The notes: a model not told the origin generated them from the letters alone. A stretch of 64,000 bases of DNA from an uncultured Prevotella sp. (GCA_900554545.1 USHW01000003.1:1-64000), one strand, 5' to 3'; counted from the first letter of the stretch, positions 9,877 through 18,505 are shown. A program made the numbers and translations.

Positions 9877-10034
9877 CTCGCTGCAAAAATATAGATAAAA
9901 AACCAATTGAGCAAGTAAAAGTACATTTTTTTTTGAAAAACTGCGAAAAACAAACATTTGTCTTTTTGCTGCCCTGAAAACCGTTGTTTGAAACGGTTTT
10001 CAGCCGTTAATGCCTACCTACCTCTTGCTAAGAG
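9853..10034. other. Candidate invertible promoter segment with 20-bp inverted repeats
   Basis: TACCTACCTCTTGCTAAGAG occurs at 10015-10034 on the plus strand and, perfectly, at 9853-9872 on the minus strand, enclosing 142 bp. The core CTCTT-GCT-AAGAG is itself a near-palindrome, the shape expected for a tyrosine-recombinase crossover site. The enclosed DNA holds one canonical promoter, currently pointing left, and a hairpin AAAACCGTT/AACGGTTTT (about 9977-10001). Inversion would place the -7 box at 9996-10003 pointing right, about 100 nt from the lipoprotein ATG at 10101. Inversion itself is inferred. Confidence 0.7.
9884..9914 (-). promoter_or_regulatory. Leftward promoter inside the invertible segment
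   Basis: On the minus strand TTG (9912-9914), 20 nt, then TATTTTTG (9884-9891) match the Bacteroidetes consensus exactly. Transcription would start near 9877 and run at once into the terminator at 9837-9876. In the opposite orientation it would drive the lipoprotein gene. Confidence 0.75.
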
Positions 10035-10100
10035 GTGTGTAGTTAGTGGCTAAGGCAAGAACTTTTATACATATACGTTTAATTTAAATCAATTAGTCAA

Positions 10101-13100
10101 ATGAAAAGAAAGTTTTTTAGTGCATTGCTTCTGATGACGCTTTCAGTGGCATCAGTTGGCATGCTTGTTTCTTGCAAGGACTATGACGACGACATCAACA
10201 GCGTGCGTGACGACGTCACCAACTTGCGGAGCGAGCTTGAAACTATGCGAACCTCCCTTACGGAGGAACTGAATGCAGCGAAAACCGAGCTTGAGACACA
10301 AATCTCCGATGCAAAAACGCAACTGCAGGCGGCTATCGACGGCAAGGCTGACCAGGCTAACGTAACGGCTCTCGAGGCACGCGTGGCTACGCTTGAGGGT
10401 GACCTTGCGGCGCTGAAGTCTACCTATGAGGCAAAGATTGCGCAGATAGACGAGGCAATGGCAAGCTACAGTGAAGACATTGAAGGCATAAAGAATACCC
10501 TCGCAACGCTGACCGCGGCTGACGGCGACATCGCCAAGCTGAAGGAGCGCATCGCCCAGCTGGAGAGCAAGGTTTCTACGCTTGAAGGTCTTGACATCGA
10601 AGCCATAGCCAAGGAAGCTGTAAAGAAAGACCTTGAGGCGCAGGCTGAGGCTTTGCAGGATTTCAAGGATGAAATCGCCAACGCTGACTATCAGGGACAG
10701 ATTGACAAGCTGAAGGAACAGCTCAATAACCTGCCTTCTTCTGAAGATTTGAAGGAAATGAAGGAAATGCTTGACAAGTATGACCTCGAAACTCTCAGCG
10801 GTAATATCGAAAATGCGCTTACTCAAATCGCCGACTTGCAGGATGAGCTGGCCAACTACGCTACAGACGCTGACCTTAGCGACCTCCAGACATATCTTGA
10901 AGGCAAGCTGACTACACTTAGCGATGGCATCAACAAGAACATCAACGAGAATGTAAACGGCCTTACGGTGTTCGTTGAGAAGCTGCTCAGCAGCATCGCC
11001 CTTGTTCCCGATTTGTACGTAGGCGGTATCGAGGCTATCGAGTTCAAGGTGCTCAACTATGTTCCCGTAGCTCCCGGAACGAGCGGTGAGAAGGAACTTA
11101 GCGGAGCTTCTGCAATACTCGTTGACAACGGCATGACCACTGCTACATACCGTCTCAACCCGAGCGCAGTGCAGCTTTCAGGCATCGACCAGGAGAACAT
11201 CGACTACGTTGCTGCACGTGCACAGGTTAGAAGCGTCGTTGAAAATTCACCTGTTACGTACAATGGCATCAAGAGTTTCGAGAACGGTCTCATGACGGTT
11301 TACCTGAAGAAGACCAACACCGAGAGCCTCGACCTCGGCTCAGACGAGACATACATCGTAGCATTGAAGGTTCCCCGTTTCAACAAGGACGGCTCAACCA
11401 CCGATGTTTACTCGGAGAACTCACGCCTCGTTCAGACCGACTTCAGGCCGAGAATAGCACGCCTTACTTGGAATGCGCTTGACGAACTGCACCACTACGC
11501 TGACAGTGCATCAGTTTGGGCTTCACAAGTTGACAACGATACGAAGTATGTCGTAAAGCAAATCAACTACAACGAGAAGTTCGACCTGACAACAATCGTC
11601 ACCGGTTGCTTCAGCACAAGCTCAGTTGCTCACACTGAGATAGTCAAGGATGAACTGAAGAAGTATGGCCTTGCGTTCCGCTTTGCCATCCCGACAAAGG
11701 TTTACAATACAGGTGCCGACCACAATACCAACCAGCAGGAGTTCGCGAGCGTAACTCCCGAAGGTATCCTCTCGTCTAAGCTTCCGAGTGGAACTACAGA
11801 CAACCGCGCCGCTATCGGCAAGGAGCCTATCGTGCGTATCATGCTTTGCGATACAGTACGCAACCAGCTTGTTGACGAGCGTTACATGAAGGTTAAGTGG
11901 ACTGCTAAGAAACTTGAGGACGTCGTTCTTGCAGAAAGAGACGATGAAGCTACCCTCAACTGCAACACAATGACAGCGTCACTTGACTGGGAATGGGTTG
12001 TAAGTCAGATTTATGAGAAGGTAACTTCTGAGGGTATGTCACAGGAAACGTTCGAGACTGTATATCCGGCACGTGACATCACAAGTGAGCTTATTGGCAG
12101 CAACAAGTACACAACGTCAGTCGCCAACATGCCGATATTCAAGTCTTCGACCAACGAACAGGGCGACGCAATCGTTGCAACATGGACACTCGCTCCCGAG
12201 GATATCACTGACATTTATCCGAACGACAGCAAGACGTTCACTGCAAAGGTAACGTTCAAGTCGAGCCTGCCCGAGGAATATCCTGACCTCGTTATGAACT
12301 GGAGCTTCACAATCAACCTGCCGAAACTCCCGTCAATCAACGGTTACTATCAGAACTACTGGTATGATCCGTACGAGAGCCACGATGTAATGGCCATCCA
12401 GTATGGTTCAAAGGCTGCGCAAGGCAAGAGCATCGTTGAGTTCCGTAACAACCTGATGAACGCGTTTACATATAAGAACGACCAGTCGTTCATCGTAAAC
12501 GACATACCTGAGTGCGGTACATGGGACATCCAGTTCTCTCTCGACCAGTCAGTAAACGGCTATCGCGCTAACTACAGCGGCACAGAGCCTCTTGAAACAG
12601 AGGGAGTTCCTTATGGACAGTTCGGCGCTTACCAGCTCGTACGCGGCACAGATCAGGCTCTGCGCTTGGCTTGGAACACCGGACATGAGTCTTGGGACAA
12701 CGACCTGAACTACAGAACTGCAAGTCTGTATGCTGCTCCTAACAACGAGGCTAACTGGCCTTTGATGAACAAACTGTCACAGGAGAATGAGGCTGACGGC
12801 CGCACTCCGAAGAGAACTCATGACATTAAGGTTAACATCGGCATCTGGGCTAAGCTCAACCAGTGGAACGTTGTTCCTGTTAAGGACTACACTGTATGCC
12901 TCGTTGCTCCGCTGCGTGTGAACGCAAACCTCGCCGGATACTTTGAGGAAGGTCTCGTTTCAGGTTCTTCTATCAGCTGCGCTGACGCGTTCACGATGAC
13001 TGACTTCCGCGGCTACACTGTCGCTAAGACTGTCAAGGACAACACTGAGTTCGAGAAGTATGCTACTCAACTGTACCAGTGGTACGATGTTAAAGACCCG

Positions 13101-13415
13101 ACATTCGACCTCTCTGCTGTACGTTATGGCATGAAGGCTGAAGGTGGCAACATCGTAGTGGACGACAACCTCGAGTATGAAGACTGCATGACTGCCGCTG
13201 AAATCGAGCGTGTAACCAACGGCAACATCAAGCTCTCTATCACGAAGAATGGCGACAAACTGACGTTCCTTAACAACGGCGGCTCTAACGTGGAGACTGA
13301 GTGCAACGTATTCATCCCGGCAACTACACGTTATGCATACGGTGTAATCACTGAAGCTGTGAAGGTTCGTCTCTATCCGCGCGGCCAGGTGCCTTCAAAC
13401 GCTAAGAGGCGCTAA
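10101..13415 (+). CDS. Large surface lipoprotein with coiled-coil stalk
   Basis: Exported lipoprotein of 1104 aa, function unknown. The signal peptide ends in lipobox 'MLVSC' (Cys25) and is followed by 'KDYDDD', an acidic stretch after the Cys typical of surface-exposed Bacteroidetes lipoproteins. Residues about 30-300 are heptad-rich coiled coil ('LEARVATLEGDLAALKSTYEAKIAQ', 'LKERIAQLESKVSTLEG'), suggesting a rod. The remaining 800 residues are Thr/Asn/Asp-rich and probably beta-structured globular domains. The only canonical promoter upstream lies in a candidate invertible segment and points the wrong way. A weaker box, TACGTTTA near 10074, could give basal expression. The small lipoprotein and OmpA genes follow. 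It may be an adhesin or a cell-surface layer component, but no enzymatic motif is visible. Confidence 0.85.
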   Translation: MKRKFFSALLLMTLSVASVGMLVSCKDYDDDINSVRDDVTNLRSELETMRTSLTEELNAAKTELETQISDAKTQLQAAIDGKADQANVTALEARVATLEGDLAALKSTYEAKIAQIDEAMASYSEDIEGIKNTLATLTAADGDIAKLKERIAQLESKVSTLEGLDIEAIAKEAVKKDLEAQAEALQDFKDEIANADYQGQIDKLKEQLNNLPSSEDLKEMKEMLDKYDLETLSGNIENALTQIADLQDELANYATDADLSDLQTYLEGKLTTLSDGINKNINENVNGLTVFVEKLLSSIALVPDLYVGGIEAIEFKVLNYVPVAPGTSGEKELSGASAILVDNGMTTATYRLNPSAVQLSGIDQENIDYVAARAQVRSVVENSPVTYNGIKSFENGLMTVYLKKTNTESLDLGSDETYIVALKVPRFNKDGSTTDVYSENSRLVQTDFRPRIARLTWNALDELHHYADSASVWASQVDNDTKYVVKQINYNEKFDLTTIVTGCFSTSSVAHTEIVKDELKKYGLAFRFAIPTKVYNTGADHNTNQQEFASVTPEGILSSKLPSGTTDNRAAIGKEPIVRIMLCDTVRNQLVDERYMKVKWTAKKLEDVVLAERDDEATLNCNTMTASLDWEWVVSQIYEKVTSEGMSQETFETVYPARDITSELIGSNKYTTSVANMPIFKSSTNEQGDAIVATWTLAPEDITDIYPNDSKTFTAKVTFKSSLPEEYPDLVMNWSFTINLPKLPSINGYYQNYWYDPYESHDVMAIQYGSKAAQGKSIVEFRNNLMNAFTYKNDQSFIVNDIPECGTWDIQFSLDQSVNGYRANYSGTEPLETEGVPYGQFGAYQLVRGTDQALRLAWNTGHESWDNDLNYRTASLYAAPNNEANWPLMNKLSQENEADGRTPKRTHDIKVNIGIWAKLNQWNVVPVKDYTVCLVAPLRVNANLAGYFEEGLVSGSSISCADAFTMTDFRGYTVAKTVKDNTEFEKYATQLYQWYDVKDPTFDLSAVRYGMKAEGGNIVVDDNLEYEDCMTAAEIERVTNGNIKLSITKNGDKLTFLNNGGSNVETECNVFIPATTRYAYGVITEAVKVRLYPRGQVPSNAKRR

Positions 13416-13475
13416 TCCACTGATACTGAATGCTGCCCGTACCGACGGGGTGCAGGATGTAGAACACATTACCGG

Positions 13476-13509
13476 GAGCACTCCTTCATAGCAAGGGGTG
13501 CTCTCTTTT
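13476..13509 (+). terminator. Intrinsic terminator after the large lipoprotein gene
   Basis: GAGCACTCC pairs with GGGGTGCTC (one G-T pair) across a 10-nt loop, followed by TCTTTT. It lies between the large lipoprotein and the next start, so it probably limits read-through into the small lipoprotein gene. Confidence 0.8.
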
Positions 13510-13530
13510 AAAAAGAAGGAGGTTTTTAGA

Positions 13531-14037
13531 ATGAAACATATTTTTACACTCGTCATGGCGGCGGCCGTGGCTGTCTGCCTGTCAGCATGCGGCGGAAAGA
13601 AGGACAAACCGAACACGGACGCGCCTGTGAACCCGCGCATGAGCCAGGAAATGAAACGCTCGGCAGCCGACACGGCGGATGTGCTCAACCTTACGAGGCG
13701 CTTCCTTGACACGCTGAAAGACAACGACATAGACGGCGCCTTGACGCAGTTGTACGAGCTGAAGGACGGCAGCATGTATCCGTTGTCTGACAAGCGTGCG
13801 GCCGAGATTCGGCGTAACATGGAGGATTTTCCCGTCTTGTCGTACAAGATTGACAAGCTGCTGATGTACAGCGATACCGACACCGAGGTGAGATACACCA
13901 TCGAGTTTTTCGAGAAGCCGGAAGGAAGCACGCAGCCTAACACGCTTAAGTGCAGCGTCAACCCCGTGCGTGTGTCAGGCCAGTGGTATCTTACCATAGC
14001 CGAGCAGACGCGTGAAGGCAACAGCAGCAACAACTGA
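13531..14037 (+). CDS. Small lipoprotein
   Basis: Exported lipoprotein of 168 aa, function not recognised. The signal peptide ends in lipobox 'CLSAC' (Cys20), followed by 'GGKKDK'. The mature part resembles a small alpha+beta fold of the NTF2-like type ('LTRRFLDTLKDNDIDGALTQLYEL... GQWYLTIAEQ'), but I cannot assign it firmly. I took ATG 13531, not an earlier in-frame codon, because the upstream stretch is the terminator of the preceding gene. An unusually strong Shine-Dalgarno, AAGGAGG at 13515-13521, precedes it, rare in this phylum. The OmpA-family gene follows after 29 nt, so the two are probably cotranscribed. Confidence 0.82.
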   Translation: MKHIFTLVMAAAVAVCLSACGGKKDKPNTDAPVNPRMSQEMKRSAADTADVLNLTRRFLDTLKDNDIDGALTQLYELKDGSMYPLSDKRAAEIRRNMEDFPVLSYKIDKLLMYSDTDTEVRYTIEFFEKPEGSTQPNTLKCSVNPVRVSGQWYLTIAEQTREGNSSNN

Positions 14038-14066
14038 CTTTTTCATCAACTTAAAACATTTAGTCT

Positions 14067-15203
14067 ATGCGCCATATAAAATTATTGTTTGTTTCGGTGC
14101 TTCTGGCATGTTCGGCAGGAGCTTCCGCGCAGGGTGCCGACAGCCTGAAGGCCGGCCCGGAGTTCACTCCCCACTGGTTCATCAGTGCTCATGGCGGCGC
14201 CCAGTACACTCTTGGCGAGGCTGACTTCGGCGACCTTCTGTCGCCCACGGTCCAGCTGTCCGGCGGCTACCAGTTCACCCCTTGGCTTGGCGCCCGGCTT
14301 TCCGTCGGCGCCTGGGAGAGCAAGGGTGGCCTCTGCGGATACGGGAACGGCGGCAATCCGGGCGCAATAACCTACAAGTACAACTACGTAGCGCCTGTCG
14401 TTGACGTGATGTTCAACCTGTCGAACGCCGTCTTCGGGTACAACCCCGACCGTGTTTTCAGCCTGACGGCGTTTGTCGGCGGCGGCGCAAATATCGGCTT
14501 CGGCAACGACGAAGCGAACGAGCTTGCTTCCGCCGGTTACAGCCTTCGCTATAACTGGACAGGAACGAAGGTGCGCGCCGTTGGCCGCGGCGGCCTCGGT
14601 CTGGACTTCCGCCTGAGCGACCGCGTAAGCCTCGGGCTTGAAGGCTCAGCCAACGTCTTGTCCGACCATTACAACTCGAAGAAGGCTGGCAATGCCGACT
14701 GGTACTTCAACGCCGTGGCCGGTATCACCATACGCCTCGGCAAGACGCGCAAGGCTGCGCGTCCGGCTGCTGCGGTGACTGTGCCCGTGACGCCTGTCGA
14801 GCCGCCCGTGACGGAGGAACCGGCGCAGAATCCCGCTCCCGAGCCTCAGCCCGAACCCGTGGAGGCTGTTGTGGAAGAGCCTGTCCGCCGCGACGTGTTC
14901 TTCAAAATCAACTCGAGCGAGGTGCGCCCGTCAGAGGCGGCCAAGGTGAAAGAGCTTGCAGAATATTTAGACAATCATAAGACGGCAATCATTGAGGTGA
15001 CGGGCTACGCCGACGCAGGCACCGGCACTCGCCAAATCAACGAGCGCCTGTCCGCCCGCCGCGCCGATGCTGTGAAGCGCCTGCTTGTGGACGTTCACCA
15101 CGTAGACGCTTCTCGCATCCGCGTCAGTCACAAGGGAGACCGCGTTCAGCCGTTCACTGAGAACGACTTGAACCGCGTATCGATATGCATTATATCTAAT
15201 TAG
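14067..15203 (+). CDS. OmpA-family outer membrane protein
   Basis: Outer membrane barrel that anchors to peptidoglycan, 378 aa. The signal peptide ends at about 'GASAQG'. Residues about 25-230 look like an eight-stranded barrel (aromatic, alternating 'GAQYTLGEADFGDLLSPTVQLSGGYQF'). A Pro/Glu-rich linker ('PVTEEPAQNPAPEPQPEPVE', about 245-270) leads to the C-terminal OmpA domain. Its peptidoglycan-binding segment 'GYADAGTGTRQINERLSARRADAV' keeps the family pattern NxxLSxxRAxxV. It forms a probable operon with the small lipoprotein. A recombinase gene lies convergently downstream. Confidence 0.92.
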   Translation: MRHIKLLFVSVLLACSAGASAQGADSLKAGPEFTPHWFISAHGGAQYTLGEADFGDLLSPTVQLSGGYQFTPWLGARLSVGAWESKGGLCGYGNGGNPGAITYKYNYVAPVVDVMFNLSNAVFGYNPDRVFSLTAFVGGGANIGFGNDEANELASAGYSLRYNWTGTKVRAVGRGGLGLDFRLSDRVSLGLEGSANVLSDHYNSKKAGNADWYFNAVAGITIRLGKTRKAARPAAAVTVPVTPVEPPVTEEPAQNPAPEPQPEPVEAVVEEPVRRDVFFKINSSEVRPSEAAKVKELAEYLDNHKTAIIEVTGYADAGTGTRQINERLSARRADAVKRLLVDVHHVDASRIRVSHKGDRVQPFTENDLNRVSICIISN

Positions 15204-15215
15204 TCGATTGCAGGT

Positions 15216-15268
15216 AGGAGAATACGCCTCATTACGGGCTTGTGAAAGTCTGCAGTATTCTCCTTTAC
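15216..15268 (+). terminator. Hairpin after the OmpA-family gene
   Basis: AGGAGAATAC (15216-15225) pairs perfectly with GTATTCTCCT (15255-15264) across a 29-nt loop, followed by TTAC. The arms are good but the T-tract is weak and the loop long. Confidence 0.5.
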
Positions 15269-15442
15269 TACGATTTTGCAGACGGCAGCATGCGGCGCTG
15301 TGGCGCCGGGCTTGCCGGATGGAAAGTAAGCGTGCGGATTTGCCGTGAGGCACGTCCGCATTATATTTAATTTCTTCATTACTGCGCGGAGGGCGTCGTG
15401 CCTTCCGCGTTTTTCTGTATGTCGCGGCGTGTCTTGCCGCCG

Positions 15443-15555
15443 TTTGTAATCCGCTGGCTGTCAGCGTGTTGCCGAAAGGCCGCCTTTCGCCTTGCAAAAG
15501 GTGGCCTTTTAGCGTGCAATTGATGGCCTTTTACCTTGCAAAAGGTGGCATATTG
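15443..15555. repeat. Modular GGCC-type interspersed element, copy 4
   Basis: It starts with the end module GTAATCCGCTGGCTGTCAGC and continues with GGCC half-units AAAGGCCGCCTTT, AAAAGGTGGCCTTTT, GATGGCCTTTT and AAAAGGTGGC. It abuts the 3' end of the recombinase gene. Confidence 0.8.
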
Positions 15556-15568
15556 GGTCCCGTCTGCA

Positions 15569-16570
15569 TTACATCCTGCCGATGATTTTCGAGTTCGCCC
15601 GGTCTATTGCCGTCCTGTCTATTGACTTGAGGTATATCTGCGTCGTCTTGAGCGAGCTGTGCCCCAGTGCTTCGCTTATCACGCTTATGGGTATGTCCAT
15701 GTCCTTGGCGATGCTCGCCCACGAGTGGCGGGCCACGTACATGGTAAGGTTTGCCTCGAGGTGCAGCCCTCGTGCCATCCGGCGTAGCATCAGGTTTATG
15801 TCGTTCTGCATGTTCTTGTACTGCTTGCGGCTGTCGCGTCCGGCGTCGCGTATTATCGGCAGCAGGTATGCGCTGCCCCCTGTCGGGTGGGCGTCGATGA
15901 TGTCCTGCATGCACTTCTCCCATTTCATGGTTAGCGTCTGCCCCGTCTTGTGCCTGCGGTAGGTCAGTATGCCGTCGTGCAAGTCGGCTTTCTTGAGGTA
16001 GGCCATGTCGATGAAGGCCATGCCGCGCGTGTAGAAGCTGAACATGAACATGTCTCTCGCCATGGCCATGCGCCTCGTTCCGGGCTGCATGCGGCTTATC
16101 ATCCTTATCGTGTCCAGGCCTACGGCGCGCTTGCCCGTAGCCCCTATGCCCGTGTACACGCTGCGGAAGGGGTGCCGGTCGGGCGTAAGGCCCTCGCTTA
16201 CGGCCATGTTGTATGCCGCGCGCAGCGTGCGCATGTAGAACGATACGGTGTTCATTTTCAGCCCGTCGTGCTTCAGCCGGGCCTCGTAGTGGCGCATGGC
16301 GGCCTCGTCGATGCGCTCGAGGGTGAGCTTTCCGCCGCCGCACAGCCTGTCGATGCTCCTCAGGGCGCAGCGGTAGTTGGCCGCCGTGCTGTGCCGTCCC
16401 TCGTCCTCCATGCGGCGAACGAGCCTTTCGATGTATGCGCCTACGGTCTCGGTGCTGCGTGCTGCGTGGCCGGCCGCTGCCGCCGGGCCGCCGCCGCGCA
16501 GCTCTATGTGTATGTTTCCGCCGCAGGCTTGCATTAGTTCAGGTGAAATCTCGATGCTTATTGTTGTCAT
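15569..16570 (-). CDS. Tyrosine recombinase, candidate local invertase
   Basis: Phage-integrase-fold site-specific recombinase of 333 aa. A SAM-like N-terminal core-binding domain (about 40-140) is followed by the catalytic domain. Visible catalytic residues are the first Arg in 'SFYTRGMAFIDMAYLKKAD', Lys in the 'YRRHKTGQ' beta-hairpin, the second Arg in 'MYVARHSWASIA' (Tyr where many relatives have the HxxR His, common in Bacteroidetes recombinases), 'LGHSS', and the nucleophile Tyr in 'TTQIYLKSID'. I chose ATG 16570 (MTTISIEISPEL); the longer frame starts inside an unlikely leader. No mobile-element cargo or att repeats lie nearby, so it is more like the chromosomal Tsr invertases of Bacteroides than a prophage integrase. 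It is the best candidate to act on the repeats at 9853-10034. Confidence 0.88.
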   Translation of the reverse strand: MTTISIEISPELMQACGGNIHIELRGGGPAAAAGHAARSTETVGAYIERLVRRMEDEGRHSTAANYRCALRSIDRLCGGGKLTLERIDEAAMRHYEARLKHDGLKMNTVSFYMRTLRAAYNMAVSEGLTPDRHPFRSVYTGIGATGKRAVGLDTIRMISRMQPGTRRMAMARDMFMFSFYTRGMAFIDMAYLKKADLHDGILTYRRHKTGQTLTMKWEKCMQDIIDAHPTGGSAYLLPIIRDAGRDSRKQYKNMQNDINLMLRRMARGLHLEANLTMYVARHSWASIAKDMDIPISVISEALGHSSLKTTQIYLKSIDRTAIDRANSKIIGRM

Positions 16571-16605
16571 GTGTGTATGTGTTTTTTGGGGTTTTGCATG
16601 CTGAT

Positions 16606-16650
16606 AAAAAACGGGGCAAGGCACGTTCCGAAGTGGAAGTGCCTTGCCCC
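16606..16650 (-). terminator. Intrinsic terminator of the S1-domain gene
   Basis: On the minus strand GGGGCAAGGCAC pairs with GTGCCTTGCCCC, followed by GTTTTTTATC. It lies between the S1-domain gene and the recombinase gene, so the recombinase needs its own promoter. Confidence 0.85.
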
Positions 16651-16672
16651 TGTTGTGTGTTTTGTCGCCGTG

Positions 16673-17527
16673 TCAGCGGCGCTTGCCGCCATTGCATAGC
16701 CTGATGCAGTCTTCTTCTATTGTTATGAGCCGCCGTTTGTACAGGTCGCCTATGGCCTTTTTGTAGCTTTTCTTGCTCACTTGGAACTCACGGTAGATGT
16801 CTTCCGCCGGGCTTTTGTCGGTAAGGCGGCATACGCCTCCGTGCGTTTCGAGGTATTCGCGCAGCACGTCGGCCGTCTCCTTCGTCATCCGCCAGCCCGT
16901 AGGTTGCAGCTTCACGTCAATCTTTCCGTCCTCACGCACTATGTCGATGTAGCCCTTAATGCGGTCGCCCGTATGTATGTCCTTGAATATCTGGTTCTTG
17001 TACACAAGCCCGGCGTAGCGGTTGTCAACTATGACTTTGAAGCCGAGTTCTGTCTTCTGCCATACAAGCAGGTCAACCTCGTCGCCATTCCGATAGGGCG
17101 GAAACGACGGGTCGAAGAAGTGTTCTACCTTTGCCGAGGCCACGATGCGGTGGCTTTCGTCGTCTATGTGTACGTAAACAATGTAGCTCTTGCCCTTCTC
17201 CATCTTCATTTTCTGTTCGCGGAAGGGGCAGAAAAGGTCTTTCATCAGTCCCCAGTTGAGGAATGCTCCGTACTCGTTCACCCACGCTGTTTCAAGGTAA
17301 GCGAAGTCTCCCACCTTGGCCAGCGGTGTCTGTGTCGTAGCCACAAGACGCTCCTCGTTGTCAAGGTAGACAAAGACTTCAAGCTCGTCGCCCTCCTTGC
17401 AGCCGTCGGGCACGTATCTCGCAGGCAGCAGCACTTCGCCTTCTTCGCCGCCGTCAAGGTAAACGCCGAAGTCAACTGTCTTGACAACGGTCATGCGGTT
17501 GTAGTCGCCTAATCTTATAAAGTCCAT
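16673..17527 (-). CDS. S1-domain RNA-binding protein, CvfB/YitL-like
   Basis: Cytosolic protein of 284 aa with tandem S1/OB-type domains: 'YNRMTVVKTVDFGVYLDGGEEGEVLLPARYV' (about 9-60), a second ('GDFAYLETAWVNEYGAFLNWGLMKDLFCPFREQ', about 70-135) and a third ('DRIKGYIDIVREDGKIDVKL', about 190-215). A C-terminal winged-helix-like part ends 'SKKSYKKAIGDLYKRRLITIEEDCIRLC'. The order matches the CvfB family, which in Firmicutes affects virulence-gene expression through RNA. Its role here is unknown. The LolD gene lies upstream on the same strand, separated by a repeat arm. Confidence 0.85.
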   Translation of the reverse strand: MDFIRLGDYNRMTVVKTVDFGVYLDGGEEGEVLLPARYVPDGCKEGDELEVFVYLDNEERLVATTQTPLAKVGDFAYLETAWVNEYGAFLNWGLMKDLFCPFREQKMKMEKGKSYIVYVHIDDESHRIVASAKVEHFFDPSFPPYRNGDEVDLLVWQKTELGFKVIVDNRYAGLVYKNQIFKDIHTGDRIKGYIDIVREDGKIDVKLQPTGWRMTKETADVLREYLETHGGVCRLTDKSPAEDIYREFQVSKKSYKKAIGDLYKRRLITIEEDCIRLCNGGKRR

Positions 17528-17530
17528 AAT

Positions 17531-17722
17531 TAAAGCTTTTTACCCACCCCAACCCTCACGAGGAGAGGGAGTTTGAATACTTTTGTCGGATGCTTTCGGG
17601 GGTGGATGTAGTGGTTTTATAAATAAAAAAAGGTCTATTCTTGTGGGGTGGTTGCGGTGTCGTTGCAGCCCTCTTCGGTGCCCGGACTCCCTCCCTTCGG
17701 TAGGGGTGGGGTGGGTGTTGGT
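17531..17722. repeat. Inverted arms of the CCCTCCC family, copy 2, overlapping the lolD 3' end
   Basis: The left arm (about 17538-17575, CACCCCAACCCTCACGAGG) and right arm (about 17688-17722, TCCCTTCGGTAGGGGTGGGG) are inverted copies. The lolD stop codon (17635) lies in the spacer and its last 30 or so codons run through the right arm. Confidence 0.75.
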
Positions 17723-18387
17723 ACACTCTCGCCTTCCGTTTCCAGCATTCCGTCCTTCATCTTGATAGTCCGGTCGGTTATGCTTGCAAGGTTCTCGTCA
17801 TGCGTAACGATGACAAACGTCTGCCCGGTCTTGTCCCGAAGGTCGAAGAAAAGCTGGTGAAGCTCAGCCTTGTTCTTCGAGTCCAGGCTGCCCGACGGCT
17901 CGTCGGCCAGTATGACGGCAGGCTTGTTTACCAAAGCCCGGGCAACGGCAACGCGCTGGTTCTCGCCTCCCGACAGCTCGGCCGGCTTGTGTCCGGCGCG
18001 CTCTGAAAGCCCCATGAAGTCAAGAAGCTCCATCGCACGCTTCTTCGCTTCGCCTTTCGACGCTCCCGAAATCAGCGCGGGTAGCATAACGTTCTCCACC
18101 GCCGTGAACTCCGGCAGCAGTTGGTGGAACTGGAACACGAAGCCTATGCGCTTGTTGCGGAACTCCGACAGCTTTCTCGAACTAAGTTTCATCACGTCGG
18201 TTCCGTCGATTATTATTCCGCCGCTGTCGGGCTTGTCCAGCGTGCCTATAATCTGGAGCAGCGTTGTCTTGCCCGCTCCGCTCGGCCCGACGATGCTCAC
18301 CACCTCGCCTTTTTCTATGTGCAGGTCGATGCCTTTGAGCACTTGCAGTGAGCCGAAACTCTTTGTTATGCCTTTGATGTCAATCAT
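17635..18387 (-). CDS. lolD: LolD-type ABC transporter ATPase
   Basis: Cytosolic ATPase of a MacB/LolCDE-type exporter, probably releasing lipoproteins from the inner membrane; the permease is not in the window. Walker A 'GPSGAGKTT' (about 34-42), Q-loop '[12 protein letters not shown]', signature '[15 protein letters not shown]' and Walker B 'VILADEPSG' are all present. Family members usually end near 'IKMKDGML', about residue 220. The last 30 residues, '[12 protein letters not shown]' and beyond, are translated from an intergenic repeat arm and have no expected function. The repeat probably removed the original stop. Confidence 0.88.
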   Translation of the reverse strand: MIDIKGITKSFGSLQVLKGIDLHIEKGEVVSIVGPSGAGKTTLLQIIGTLDKPDSGGIIIDGTDVMKLSSRKLSEFRNKRIGFVFQFHQLLPEFTAVENVMLPALISGASKGEAKKRAMELLDFMGLSERAGHKPAELSGGENQRVAVARALVNKPAVILADEPSGSLDSKNKAELHQLFFDLRDKTGQTFVIVTHDENLASITDRTIKMKDGMLETEGESVPTPTPPLPKGGSPGTEEGCNDTATTPQE

Positions 18388-18390
18388 TCT

Positions 18391-18505
18391 ATTCGGTTTT
18401 ACGGTTATGTGGTTGTGCGGTTATACGGTTTTTCGGGTTGTGATATATTTGTATATGTGGTATGAAACCGCACAACCTCATAACCGTAAAACCGTATGAC
18501 CTTAT
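18391..18505. repeat. Inverted arm pair of the GGTTATRCGGT family, copy 3
   Basis: The left arm 18393-18437 (CGGTTTTACGGTTATGTGG) and right arm 18464-18505 (CCGCACAACCTCATAACCG) are complementary around about 25 nt of AT-rich spacer. It fills the 114-nt gap between lolD and the antiporter and touches the antiporter stop codon. Confidence 0.75.
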
